A DNA stretch of 51,496 nt from Endozoicomonas atrinae (lineage in GTDB: Bacteria > Pseudomonadota > Gammaproteobacteria > Pseudomonadales > Endozoicomonadaceae), in assembly GCF_001647025.1 (NCBI RefSeq), contig NZ_LUKQ02000007.1, positions 1 to 51,496 on the forward strand, written 5' to 3'. The notes under the pieces are model-generated. The model did no database searches, was not told where the DNA came from, and saw only the letters and a list, made by a program, of their open reading frames with translations. Below, one piece after another: positions 9,308 to 17,278 of this stretch (its first letter is position 1; each line of letters begins with the position of its first letter). A program made the position numbers and the translations under genes.

Positions 9308-9337
9308 TCCCTCTATGACTCTGATGTTATGGAGGGA
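9308..9337 (+). terminator. Possible weak terminator after hrpA
   Basis: TCCCTCTAT (9308-9316) pairs with ATGGAGGGA (9329-9337), 8 of 9 Watson-Crick plus a G-U pair, with a 12-base loop. The following GGCTGTTTTGTTG is only moderately T-rich, so termination efficiency is uncertain. Confidence 0.4.
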
Positions 9338-9425
9338 GGCTGTTTTGTTGTTGAAATAAAAGTTTCATTTGACGTTAACCTGCCTGAAATATCCCGCCTC
9401 CAAGATACCTTCCGCAGTAATCAAA

Positions 9426-9498
9426 AAGTGCCAGGGGAAAATGATTAAATTAGTGACACTCTTAATAGCTGTTACTAATCAGAATCGTTTTGGCACTT
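9426..9498 (+). promoter_or_regulatory. Nested inverted repeats in the porin leader
   Basis: An outer arm AAGTGCCA (9426-9433) pairs with TGGCACTT (9491-9498). Inside it, ATTAGTGAC (9449-9457) pairs with GTTACTAAT (9471-9479), 8 of 9 plus a possible G-U. GATT (9443-9446) can also pair with AATC (9483-9486). The set could fold as one extended stem just upstream of the porin, or act as operator DNA. No T-run follows, so it is not a terminator. Confidence 0.4.
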
Positions 9499-9535
9499 AA
9501 GGACAACAAAAAATACTAAGTGAGAGTATCTGGGA

Positions 9536-10774
9536 ATGAAACTTAAGCCAATTGCACTTTTTCTGGGGATGAGTGTTTTTCTGCAGGCAAACGCAGGCGT
9601 GGTTAAAACGGAAGGTGACGATATTATTGTCAGCACCAAAAATGGCGGTCTTCAGTTAAAAACAGAAAGCGGTGATTTCTCTTTTAAGCTCAGCGGCAAG
9701 CTCCAGTGGGATATTGCCAGCTATGATGATCTTTATGGACAGGACACTGCGAATTTAGCAAATCCCAAAGATGGCTTAACCTCTTATATTCGGCGGGGTG
9801 AAGTCAAGGTCAGTGGTAAAGCCTATGATCTCTGGAAATACGGACTTAAACTGAAAACAAACAGTGATGATTCCGTCGATCTGGATGATGCCATTATTGG
9901 TTATACCGGTTTTAGACCTGTTGAGATTGCTGTCGGTCGCTGGGATATGGATTTTGGTTTGGAAGACTCTACCAGTTCTTCATGGATTACCGGCATTGAA
10001 AGGCCTTTTGTCTTTAACATGATGAATGGTGCCGGTGGTAATGATTATGGTGTGAAGGCATCCAGCTCGGCAAAAAACTACACCGCACAGTTGGCACTTG
10101 TTAATACCGGTAACAGCGAAAGCAATAACACCAGTAAAGACCGTATCGGTTATTCATTCCGGGGTACTTATGTTCCTATTATGAATGACAATATGCTGTT
10201 ACATCTTGGCCTCAGTATCTTTGATGGTAATCCCGACAGTGCTACTGTTGAGGGTGACACCCGGCTGGGAATCAAGAAAGGTCAGGAGAGTACCCTGTTC
10301 AGCAGTGTCAGTAATGTGACCAGCGATCGTGAATACGCAGTTGAAGCAGCCTTTCAGATGCAGTCTTTTAAGTTGCAGGGCGAATATCTGCAAAGGAACA
10401 TCAAATCTGGCGTTGCGAATTCTGATGTTAAGCTGAATGGTTACTATGGAGAGCTTTCTTATATGTTGGGTGGTGGTAAGCGATCCTACAAAAAAGGAAG
10501 CTTCAGCAAGCCAAAAGGGGGTAAGTGGGAAGCCTTCGCTCGATATACAGCAATGAATGTTGATGCCCAGAGTGCTGTATCAAAAGGTATTAATGGTAAG
10601 GATGTAGACGCTTCCAGCTATACCGTAGGGGCGAATTACTTCCCAACCTCGAATATTCGAACCAGTCTGAACTATGTGACAGGCCAGCTGGATAATCACG
10701 TGGATATTGATGGAGTAGCCAATGCAGAGGATAAAGGATCTGCGATTGTTGGTAGAATTCAGTATGTATTTTGA
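9536..10774 (+). CDS. OprP/OprO-type outer-membrane porin
   Basis: 412 residues. There is a signal peptide (MKLKPIALFLGMSVFLQANA, cut before GVV), then a barrel whose opening GGLQLKTESGDFSFKLSGKLQWD and YIRRGEVKVSGK resemble the phosphate/pyrophosphate-selective porins OprP and OprO (Pfam Porin_O_P). The last residues IVGRIQYVF end in the C-terminal Phe recognised by the BAM machinery. The long polar loops and WDMDFGLEDSTSSSWITG constriction-loop region also fit. Selectivity for phosphate or another anion cannot be told from sequence alone. A weak GAGAG precedes ATG 9536. It forms a single-gene unit with a structured leader and its own terminator. Confidence 0.85.
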   Translation: MKLKPIALFLGMSVFLQANAGVVKTEGDDIIVSTKNGGLQLKTESGDFSFKLSGKLQWDIASYDDLYGQDTANLANPKDGLTSYIRRGEVKVSGKAYDLWKYGLKLKTNSDDSVDLDDAIIGYTGFRPVEIAVGRWDMDFGLEDSTSSSWITGIERPFVFNMMNGAGGNDYGVKASSSAKNYTAQLALVNTGNSESNNTSKDRIGYSFRGTYVPIMNDNMLLHLGLSIFDGNPDSATVEGDTRLGIKKGQESTLFSSVSNVTSDREYAVEAAFQMQSFKLQGEYLQRNIKSGVANSDVKLNGYYGELSYMLGGGKRSYKKGSFSKPKGGKWEAFARYTAMNVDAQSAVSKGINGKDVDASSYTVGANYFPTSNIRTSLNYVTGQLDNHVDIDGVANAEDKGSAIVGRIQYVF

Positions 10775-10792
10775 GTGAAATGGTGATTTCAG

Positions 10793-10817
10793 GCCCTGAT
10801 ACCCATCAGGGCTTTTT
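10793..10817 (+). terminator. Rho-independent terminator after the porin
   Basis: A perfect 8-bp stem GCCCTGAT (10793-10800) / ATCAGGGC (10805-10812), loop ACCC, is followed by TTTTT. It sits 18 bases after the porin stop. Confidence 0.9.
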
Positions 10818-10988
10818 GCGTCTTTAAAGACTAAATAATTTTCTTTTATGATTTTTTGAAATAAAAAACAAACAAAAATTTGACGAATCTGTTTTTTGGT
10901 TCTTTACTGAAATAATAAGAGGTAATTTAATTTCGAAAATTTTTATCTACGCTGTATAAATTAACCGGATGACAAGGATAGTCGTCTT

Positions 10989-12452
10989 ATGGAAACAGCT
11001 GAACAGGTACTCATCATTGAAGACGCGGAACAGCGTCGGCATGACTTCAGCACCATTCTGCAGTTCATGGGCTATCACACAGTGGCTATTGGTGCAGCCT
11101 ACTGGGAAGATGCCGTCAGTGCTTTTCCTCCGGAAACCTTCAGTGCCTTATTCCTGGGTGATTTTTTACAGGCAGAAAGCTCCCTGCAGGGAATGCTTTC
11201 CAGAGTTCAGGGCTGGTGTGGCGGGGTTCCGGTCATCCGGATTTCTGAGTCACTGCCAGATAACTTGCCAATAGCACTTGCCAGGCAGATTATTGCCCGA
11301 GTTGACTGGCCATGCAGCAAGCCTCAACTTTTATCCAGCCTTCATTATGGTCAGGTCTACCGTGAGCAGTGGCGCCAGGCTCATCAGACTGGCTATAACC
11401 AACAGGTACAACTGTTCCGTGGACTGGTTGGTAAGAGTGAGCGTATCCGAAAAGTGCGGGCCGCGATGGCTCAGGTGGCTGATCGGGACGTCAATGTTTT
11501 GATCACTGGTGAGTCTGGAACAGGTAAAGAAGTGGTTGCCCGTAACCTTCATGAGCATTCCTACCGCAGAAGTGCGCCTTTTGTTCCGGTAAATTGTGGT
11601 GCAATCCCCACAGACCTGTTGGAAAGCGAGCTTTTTGGTCATGAAAAGGGTGCTTTCACTGGTGCTGTTACTACTCGAAAGGGACGGTTCGAGCTGGCTC
11701 AGGGCGGGACGCTGTTTCTTGACGAAATAGGCGATATGCCTCTGCACATGCAGGTTAAGCTGCTAAGGGTTCTGCAGGAAAGAACGTTCGAACGGGTGGG
11801 TGGAACAGAGCCAATTGAGGTGAATGTTCGGATTATTGCTGCAACCCACAAGAATCTTGAAGGTATGATCACTGAAGGAAGCTTTCGGGAGGATCTTTAT
11901 TACCGGTTAAATGTATTCCCTATCGAGATGCCTTCTCTCAAAGAGCGGCCCGAAGATATTCCGCTGATGATTAATGAGCTGACTCATAATATGGAAAAGC
12001 AGGGGAGAGGGTCCATTCGACTCAGCTCAGCTGCAATATTGTCGCTTTGCCGACATGACTGGCCGGGAAATGTCCGGGAAATGGCAAACCTTCTGGAGCG
12101 TCTTGCGATCATGTACCCCTATGGGGTTATTGGTGTCCAGGATCTGCCAGAAAGTTTCTGTCACCTCGATTTGATCAGTCAGGAAGATGATGGTGTTGCT
12201 GATTTATTTCCGGACAGTATTCAGCCAGCAGGCGCTGCCACTTCGGAAGACCTTGCTGTATTGCCTGTAGGGGGATTAAACCTTAAGGAATATCTAACCC
12301 GACTGGAAAAGAGTTTGATTCAGCAGGCGCTGAGTGACTGCAACAGTGTTGTCGCCAGAGCTGCAGATAAGCTGCAGATACGGCGAACGACTCTAGTGGA
12401 AAAAATGCGCAAGTATGGTCTTCAAAGGTATGAGGATTCTGTTAAAACCTGA
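10989..12452 (+). CDS. fleQ: Sigma-54-dependent flagellar master regulator FleQ/FlrA
   Basis: 487 residues (FleQ of Pseudomonas has about 490). An N-terminal receiver-like FleQ domain (~1-130) is followed by the AAA+ sigma-54 activation domain, with Walker A GESGTGKE near 175, the sigma-54-contact loop GAFTGA near 221 and Walker [14 protein letters not shown] near 238. A Fis-type helix-turn-helix occupies the last ~45 residues ([27 protein letters not shown]). In Pseudomonas and Vibrio this protein turns on class II flagellar genes with RpoN. In Pseudomonas it also binds c-di-GMP and controls exopolysaccharide and LapA-type adhesin genes. AAGGA lies 9 bases before ATG 10989. The fleSR and fliEFG genes that often follow are absent here. 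Confidence 0.92.
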   Translation: METAEQVLIIEDAEQRRHDFSTILQFMGYHTVAIGAAYWEDAVSAFPPETFSALFLGDFLQAESSLQGMLSRVQGWCGGVPVIRISESLPDNLPIALARQIIARVDWPCSKPQLLSSLHYGQVYREQWRQAHQTGYNQQVQLFRGLVGKSERIRKVRAAMAQVADRDVNVLITGESGTGKEVVARNLHEHSYRRSAPFVPVNCGAIPTDLLESELFGHEKGAFTGAVTTRKGRFELAQGGTLFLDEIGDMPLHMQVKLLRVLQERTFERVGGTEPIEVNVRIIAATHKNLEGMITEGSFREDLYYRLNVFPIEMPSLKERPEDIPLMINELTHNMEKQGRGSIRLSSAAILSLCRHDWPGNVREMANLLERLAIMYPYGVIGVQDLPESFCHLDLISQEDDGVADLFPDSIQPAGAATSEDLAVLPVGGLNLKEYLTRLEKSLIQQALSDCNSVVARAADKLQIRRTTLVEKMRKYGLQRYEDSVKT

Positions 12453-12470
12453 TATACAATGATACAAAAA

Positions 12471-12500
12471 AAGGCTACATACTCATGTAGCCTTTTTTTT
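12471..12500 (+). terminator. Rho-independent terminator after fleQ
   Basis: GGCTACAT (12473-12480) and ATGTAGCC (12485-12492) form a perfect stem with loop ACTC, preceded by a run of A and followed by eight T. The structure works on both strands. Confidence 0.95.
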
Positions 12501-13115
12501 GGGCTAGTTAGCTACTATCTACACTCATGACGTTGTGTTTTTAGATTTATTGAGTTGGCCAACACTTCCATATATTTGTTTCTGTGTTGTTCTGCTGTCG
12601 TTCGAACTTATTCTGTTTCTTGCGATCTTGCATATTGAATCACTCTTGCTGATTGGTTCTTGTATGGTCTGTATTTGTGTTTTGATAGTTCCTAAATGAT
12701 TAATTCATAATGCTCGCAGCGTATGGTTGGAGGTGTATCGTATTTTTCTTTACAGTTTTATTCGATCTTTCTAAAGATGCTGTTTCTGTTCTCAAGTTAT
12801 ATGATTTAGCGTCGAATGGTTGAAGGAGCTATGTCCAGTTTATTGATTTGTCTTTTTCCTCCTTTCTATTGATTTAGCTCTGCCATTTTTGCGTCACTAT
12901 AAAGTGACACTGTCAAATAACTATCTTTTTAGATGGTTCAAAAAAGTGTTCAAGATATTATTAAATCAACCGAAAAATATTCTATGTCAAAAAAATAGCG
13001 AATTATGAGTGGTAACGTTTTAGAAAGTTGTTTAAAAACATTGAGTTGTGTTTTTTTGTTTTTCTTTATGTGTTCTTTTGGGGTTTGACAGCTGTTTTTA
13101 TTTTTCAAATCAAAG
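12501..13115. other. AT-rich gene-free stretch between fleQ and fleN
   Basis: About 615 bases without a credible gene. Frames on both strands are short and of low complexity. It contains a 16-base palindrome at 12893-12908 and T-rich tracts. The length is unusual for this otherwise compact region, and it sits where flagellar genes lie in related clusters. It may be a deletion scar or may hide a small RNA. I see no decayed protein similarity. Confidence 0.5.
12893..12908. promoter_or_regulatory. Palindrome GTCACT-ATAA-AGTGAC upstream of fleN
   Basis: A perfect 6-bp inverted repeat with a 4-base centre. It begins with GTCA and ends with TGAC like the FleQ box (consensus roughly GTCANTAAATTGAC), but is two bases longer. 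It could be an activator site about 210 bases upstream of the sigma-54-like promoter. The assignment to FleQ is speculative. Confidence 0.35.
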
Positions 13116-13132
13116 TTGGCACGCTCATTGAT
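13116..13132 (+). promoter_or_regulatory. Sigma-54-type promoter of fleN-fliA
   Basis: TTGGCACG (13116-13123), four bases, then TTGAT (13128-13132). The -24 element is a perfect match to the RpoN consensus. The -12 element keeps TTG but has A where C is usual. Transcription would start near 13144, about 50 bases before fleN. This fits control by FleQ, encoded immediately upstream. Confidence 0.65.
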
Positions 13133-13195
13133 AAGTATATTTTGTCGTTTTTCTATATGCGTTTCTTGAGCAATTGAAAAATTAAAGTGAGAACG

Positions 13196-14053
13196 ATGGC
13201 GCAAGCAAAGAAAAGAGTGATTGCGGTTTCAGGGTGTAAAGGAGGTGTTGGTAAAACCGTAGTTGCAGTAAATCTTGCTCTGGCTCTGGCAAAGCTGGGT
13301 CAGCGTGTCGTTTTGATGGATGGTAACCTCTCTGTGCCAGATGTTGAGTTCACCCTTGGGATGAATCAAGATGGTTTAAAGAGACAATCGTCGTCTGACT
13401 TGATTTTTTCATCTCCTGCTGAAGGTGAGTTAGTAAGTGAGGCCTCTAGCCATCAGCAGAAAGGATTATTGGATGGTCCTTCAGGTGTTAGGGTATTTAC
13501 ACCGGCTGCTCAAGGGGACTGGAAAGACAGTATTCAAGTTATTCAGGCAGTGGAGCTGATTCAGGACATGGATGATCTTGCATCGGATCTGGATACTTTG
13601 ATTATTGATACGGCTCCGGGCTTGGCCCCGGATAATGTAACTCTCATTCAGGCTGCAACAGAGGTAGTCGTTGTCGTCAGCCCGGAAGACGTGTCTGTTA
13701 TTGATGCTGTTCGACAGATAAGGCTTCTGTATCGGATTTTCAATGTTCACCAGTTTTATATTGTTGTTAACTTGGTAAGCAGCAGAAGAGGCGGTGCTAA
13801 ACAGTTTGAGAAGTTACAGGAGTATCTGAAAGACGACAAACAGATAGTTTTAAGCTATCTGGGGGCAATTCCACATGATAAGACTGTAAGTGAAGCTGTA
13901 TTAAAGCAGTCGGCACTTTTGACTGTAAGTAACGATTGTCGGGCTGCAAGAGCATTTCACAGAATTGGACATCAGTTATCTAAATTACCGGTGCCTGAGC
14001 CAAAAGGTCGTATAGAATTCTTTTTGCCTGGTAGGATCAAGGAGAGGATCTAA
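13196..14053 (+). CDS. fleN: Flagellar number regulator, MinD-like ATPase FleN/FlhG (divergent)
   Basis: 285 residues from ATG 13196. A GTG at 13187 in the same frame is an alternative, and neither has a strong ribosome site. It is a ParA/MinD-family ATPase: deviant Walker A SGCKGGVGKT at ~10-19, switch II DTAPGL, and the C-terminal helical part. FleN antagonises FleQ and limits polar flagellar number. Compared with well-known FleN proteins the segment after Walker A reads MDGNLSVPD instead of LDADLGLAN, and switch II has DTAPGL instead of DTAAGI. The protein is therefore divergent and may have altered ATPase cycling. Its stop is 2 bases before the fliA start. flhF, its usual upstream partner, is missing here. 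Confidence 0.85.
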   Translation: MAQAKKRVIAVSGCKGGVGKTVVAVNLALALAKLGQRVVLMDGNLSVPDVEFTLGMNQDGLKRQSSSDLIFSSPAEGELVSEASSHQQKGLLDGPSGVRVFTPAAQGDWKDSIQVIQAVELIQDMDDLASDLDTLIIDTAPGLAPDNVTLIQAATEVVVVVSPEDVSVIDAVRQIRLLYRIFNVHQFYIVVNLVSSRRGGAKQFEKLQEYLKDDKQIVLSYLGAIPHDKTVSEAVLKQSALLTVSNDCRAARAFHRIGHQLSKLPVPEPKGRIEFFLPGRIKERI

Positions 14054-14055
14054 TC

Positions 14056-14778
14056 ATGACAGAGACCGCACAGGAAGTGCAGAAAAAGACATTGAGCATG
14101 GAAGAGATGGTTGTAAAGCATCGCTCATTGGTAAAAAGAATTGCTAATCATCTTGCCGCAAGAATGCCAGCCAGTGTGCAGATTGATGACCTAGTCCAGT
14201 CAGGAATGATTGGGTTGCTTGAAGCAGCCTCAAAATATGACGCATCCAAAGGTGCCAGTTTTGAAACGTTTGCGGGTATTCGAATTCGTGGCGCAATGCT
14301 GGATGAAATTCGAAAAGGCGACTGGGGGCCAAGATCGGTTTATCGAAATAGCCGTCGTATCACTGAAGCCGTTCAGGTTGTTGAAGCCAAACTGGGAAGA
14401 GATGCCCGGGATGCTGAAGTGGCAAAAGAACTTGATGTGAAAATTGATGAGTATTACACCATTCTGAGTGATTTAAGAGGGTGTCGCCTTTTTAGTTATG
14501 AAGAGCTGTTTGATAGTGAAGAATCAAGAATGCAGGCTCGGTCTGGAGATAGAGGGCCTTCTGCAGATATTCAGGAAGAAAAATTTAAAACAGCTTTGAT
14601 AGAAGCCATTGATAAGCTGCCTGAAAGAGAAAAGCTGGTATTGATGCTTTATTATGATGAAGAAATGAATTTGAAAGAGATCGGTAAAGTATTAGGGGTC
14701 AGTGAATCAAGAGTAAGCCAGATTCATTCTCAGGCTGCCCTTCGCTTAAGGTCGCGGCTTCAAAGCTGGCTGAGTTAA
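14056..14778 (+). CDS. fliA: RNA polymerase sigma-28 factor FliA
   Basis: 240 residues, the normal length for FliA/RpoF. Region 2 is clear (LVKRIANHLAARMPASVQIDDLVQSGMIGLLEAA, then FETFAGIRIRGAMLDEIRKGDWGPRSV), region 3 follows, and region 4 ends with a helix-turn-helix (LKEIGKVLGVSESRVSQIHSQA). It directs transcription of late flagellar, chemotaxis and sometimes virulence genes. GGAGAGG at 14041-14047 precedes ATG 14056, and it is co-transcribed with fleN. No flgM or chemotaxis genes follow, unlike the usual fliA-cheY-cheZ-cheA order. Confidence 0.95.
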   Translation: MTETAQEVQKKTLSMEEMVVKHRSLVKRIANHLAARMPASVQIDDLVQSGMIGLLEAASKYDASKGASFETFAGIRIRGAMLDEIRKGDWGPRSVYRNSRRITEAVQVVEAKLGRDARDAEVAKELDVKIDEYYTILSDLRGCRLFSYEELFDSEESRMQARSGDRGPSADIQEEKFKTALIEAIDKLPEREKLVLMLYYDEEMNLKEIGKVLGVSESRVSQIHSQAALRLRSRLQSWLS

Positions 14779-15019
14779 TATCTCAGCCACTCTATTATAA
14801 AAGGGAAGTGACAAAATACCGTCAAGCGTCGGGGAGCTGGTCTTTTTGTTTTTAATTTTGACAAAGTTTGGTTGAGTTGATCTGTTTTCAGAAATATATG
14901 CCGGTTATATGCTGAATTGCTTTGAACATTTTGTTTTTAGTTTCTTATTGTTCCAAGTAGGTGGGTCTTAGCTCCATATACTTCTTTAATAAAGTTGTTT
15001 AATAACGGACCTGCATTAT

Positions 15020-15481
15020 ATGAAATGGACTTCTATCTCGGCTGTCATACTGTTGTCGGCGCTTTCCTTTATGCTTCCGGCTCAGGAAGAAGCACCAGAA
15101 GAAATTAACGGTGTTATTACCATCAATACTCACCAGGCAAAACGCCTTCATGATATCGGTGCACTTTTTATTGATGTGCGCCCCTATCAACAGTGGCAGT
15201 ATGGGCACGTAGATGGATCGCATAGCCTTGACCTAAGAGGTGGGTTTCGTCAGCTACTGGTTCCCGGGGTTCTGGAAAAAGAGACCCCTATCGTGATCTA
15301 TGGTAACAGCACATACCATATGAGAGGGGCTATTGGCAGTTACCTGGCGGCATTATGGGGTTATGAGCGCGTGTTTTTCCTCAGAGATGGTTATTACTCA
15401 TGGTTGGCGCTGGATTATCCCGTGACATTAAAGTCTGATGCCGTGGGTGAGTCCTACACAACAGGCGTTATGGATCAGTAA
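15020..15481 (+). CDS. Exported rhodanese-like protein lacking the catalytic cysteine
   Basis: 153 residues with an N-terminal signal (MKWTSISAVILLSALSFMLPAQ), so it is probably periplasmic. A rhodanese domain spans ~33-140: FIDVRPYQQWQYGHVDGS, then IVIYGNSTYHMRGA where active rhodaneses have a six-residue loop starting with Cys (VVYCxxGxRS). Position 95 is Gly instead of Cys, so sulfur transfer is not expected. The tail LRDGYYSWLALDYPV is typical of the fold. It lies between fliA and the ccm operon. A role in binding a periplasmic partner is possible, but nothing in the sequence identifies one. Confidence 0.75.
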   Translation: MKWTSISAVILLSALSFMLPAQEEAPEEINGVITINTHQAKRLHDIGALFIDVRPYQQWQYGHVDGSHSLDLRGGFRQLLVPGVLEKETPIVIYGNSTYHMRGAIGSYLAALWGYERVFFLRDGYYSWLALDYPVTLKSDAVGESYTTGVMDQ

Positions 15482-15535
15482 AAGCTCTTGTCTTCCCGCG
15501 GGGGCTCTTCTTCCTCAATACTTTTATCTTCACTT

Positions 15536-15565
15536 TCTCGATTGGAAGTGAAGATGGGGATGCTA
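15536..15565. repeat. Perfect inverted repeat downstream of the rhodanese gene
   Basis: ATCTTCACTT (15536-15545) and AAGTGAAGAT (15556-15565) pair perfectly, and two further inner pairs (one G-U) make a 12-bp stem with loop TCGATT. No T-run follows on either strand. It may protect the transcript end or act as an inefficient terminator. Confidence 0.45.
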
Positions 15566-15634
15566 AAAGACCTTCTCAGGCATCTCCAATGCTCCCAATA
15601 AAGCGTATTTACCCCCGCAGTCAGCAAAAAATCC

Positions 15635-15667
15635 TGATATAATCGCGTCCCTACGCTAATTAGGGAC
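15635..15667 (+). promoter_or_regulatory. Extended -10 promoter and start-proximal hairpin of the ccm operon
   Basis: TGATATAAT at 15635-15643 is a consensus extended -10 element; no good -35 is seen. Immediately after it, GTCCCTA (15647-15653) and TAGGGAC (15661-15667) form a hairpin at or near the expected transcript start, about 110 bases before ccmA. The hairpin could stabilise the 5' end. Confidence 0.5.
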
Positions 15668-15774
15668 ATCAGATAAAGCAGGGCTTTCTCATTGCTTATG
15701 GCTTTGCTGCTTTGCGAATCCGGGTCTCAGCGATACACGCTTTTGGTGATTGTTAGAAGATTCAGGAGCTCGCT

Positions 15775-16458
15775 TTGCTGAATGTGGTTCAGTTAAGTTG
15801 TGAACGAGACGACAGGATGCTCTTCAGCAACTTGTCCTTTCAGCTTGATCGTGGAGAAATTCTCCAGATTGAGGGGCGAAACGGCGCAGGAAAAACATCG
15901 CTGCTTCGTATTATTGCTGGCTTTTCATCCAGTCTCGATGGGGATATCTTTTGGAATGATCAGCCTTTATCGAAGGTTTATGCTGACTTTCGCCTTGATT
16001 GCTTCTTTCTTGGTCATAAACCTGGGCTGAAACTTGACCTGACCCCCTTGGAAAACCTTACCTGGCGGGCCAAGCTGGCCAATACAGCAATCAATCGAGA
16101 AGTGTTGCTCTCGGCTCTTGATCGAGTGCAGCTTACTGGTTATGAAGACATTCCCTGTAGCCATCTATCGGCCGGACAGTTACGGCGGGTGGCTTTTGCT
16201 GGTCTGATCGCCAGCCGGGCGCGACTCTGGATTCTCGATGAGCCATTCACTGCGATTGATATTGAAGGTGTCTCTTGGCTGGAGAGACTCTTTGATGAGC
16301 ACACCCAACACGGCGGTATGGTGCTGATAACCAGCCATCAACCATTGAATGACCGTCAGGGAAAACTGCGCAAGTTGAATTTGGAACGCTTTGCCTTACA
16401 GAGAAGTGCAGAAGAAAAAGTTGCTGATGACAGGGAGGCCCTGGATGTCGAACTTTGA
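15775..16458 (+). CDS. ccmA: Heme exporter ATP-binding protein CcmA
   Basis: 227 residues. It is the ABC ATPase of the CcmABCD complex that loads heme onto CcmE for cytochrome c maturation. Walker A GRNGAGKTSLLR lies near 37, the signature LSAGQLRRVAFA near 130 and Walker B RLWILDEPFTAID near 150. The start is TTG 15775, placed 6 bases after AGGAG (15764-15768); the product then begins MLNVVQLSCERDDR like other CcmA proteins. It is the first gene of a nine-gene ccm operon and overlaps ccmB by 14 bases. Confidence 0.95.
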   Translation: MLNVVQLSCERDDRMLFSNLSFQLDRGEILQIEGRNGAGKTSLLRIIAGFSSSLDGDIFWNDQPLSKVYADFRLDCFFLGHKPGLKLDLTPLENLTWRAKLANTAINREVLLSALDRVQLTGYEDIPCSHLSAGQLRRVAFAGLIASRARLWILDEPFTAIDIEGVSWLERLFDEHTQHGGMVLITSHQPLNDRQGKLRKLNLERFALQRSAEEKVADDREALDVEL

Positions 16459-17143
16459 TAAGCAATCCATGCATGGTTTTTCAGCCTGTCTTGCTCTGAT
16501 TCGCCGGGACCTGACGCTTACATTTCGGTCACCTGGTCAGGCAGTTAATCCAATGGCGTTCTTTTTGATGGTGGCTACTTTATTTCCCCTTGGTATTGCG
16601 CCAGACCGGGAAGTGCTTTCAGAACTGGCGGCTGGAGTTATCTGGATTGGCGCTTTATTGGCTGTTTTGCTGTCGCTTGACTCATTGTTCAAAAGTGATC
16701 AGGACGATGGGGCTTTGGATCAATTATTGATGTCACCACACCCGCTTCCCTTGCTGGTATTGGCCAAAGTGTTCAGTCACTGGTTGACCAGTGGTTTTTG
16801 TTTAACACTGATGGCGCCATTGCTGGCCATCATGCTGCACCTGCCAACAGAGGCCTTTTCCGCTCTTATGGTGACGCTTTTGTTGGGAACGCCTGTACTC
16901 AGTCTGGCAGGGGCTATTGGTGCTGCATTAACGGTAAAAGTGCAGCGTGGTGGAGTGTTGCTGACTCTGCTTTCTCTCCCGCTTTACATACCGGTACTGA
17001 TTTTTGCCACGGGAGCCGTTAATGCGGCAATGCAAAACATGCCATATACAGGCCATATTCTCTGGCTGTCTGTTTTTCTGATACTTGGGATATGTCTGGC
17101 ACCGCTGGCGATTGCCGGGGCATTAAGGGTGATTAATGAGTAA
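16445..17143 (+). CDS. ccmB: Heme exporter membrane protein CcmB
   Basis: 232 residues with about six hydrophobic membrane segments. It is the membrane partner of CcmA in heme release to holo-CcmE. ATG 16445 is chosen because AGGGAGG (16432-16438) lies 6 bases upstream; the longer frame from 16391 lies within ccmA and lacks family similarity. The conserved opening FSACLALIRRDLTLTFRSPGQAVNPMAFFLM and the segment SLDSLFKSDQDDGALDQLLMSPHPLP identify it. A 135-base gap without a terminator separates it from ccmC. Confidence 0.93.
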   Translation: MSNFDKQSMHGFSACLALIRRDLTLTFRSPGQAVNPMAFFLMVATLFPLGIAPDREVLSELAAGVIWIGALLAVLLSLDSLFKSDQDDGALDQLLMSPHPLPLLVLAKVFSHWLTSGFCLTLMAPLLAIMLHLPTEAFSALMVTLLLGTPVLSLAGAIGAALTVKVQRGGVLLTLLSLPLYIPVLIFATGAVNAAMQNMPYTGHILWLSVFLILGICLAPLAIAGALRVINE

Positions 17144-17278
17144 TGAATGTTTTTCAGGATATGGTAAAGAGTCTTGTCTTTATTCAGGCAATTTCTTGAA
17201 AAATGAAGAGATTTCCAGCATTGTGTCCCTGCAAAATCAGGTCGCATTGGTGGCGGCCTCAGTAAGTAGAACAAGATC

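Noticed and set aside
9423-9505. TGGCAC strings near the porin as a sigma-54 promoter
   Set aside because: Neither strand has a TTGC-like -12 element at the correct spacing.
12950-13204. An 84-residue minus-strand frame between fleQ and fleN
   Set aside because: Low complexity (K, N, I rich), overlaps the sigma-54-like promoter and the fleN start, and has no ribosome site or family likeness.
15635-15667. Hairpin after the ccm promoter as a riboswitch
   Set aside because: Only a 7-bp stem with no conserved aptamer features; a heme or metal riboswitch is not supported.
15475-15669. A 64-residue minus-strand frame between the rhodanese and ccmA
   Set aside because: It overlaps the rhodanese end, contains the hairpins, and has no convincing start context or known family.
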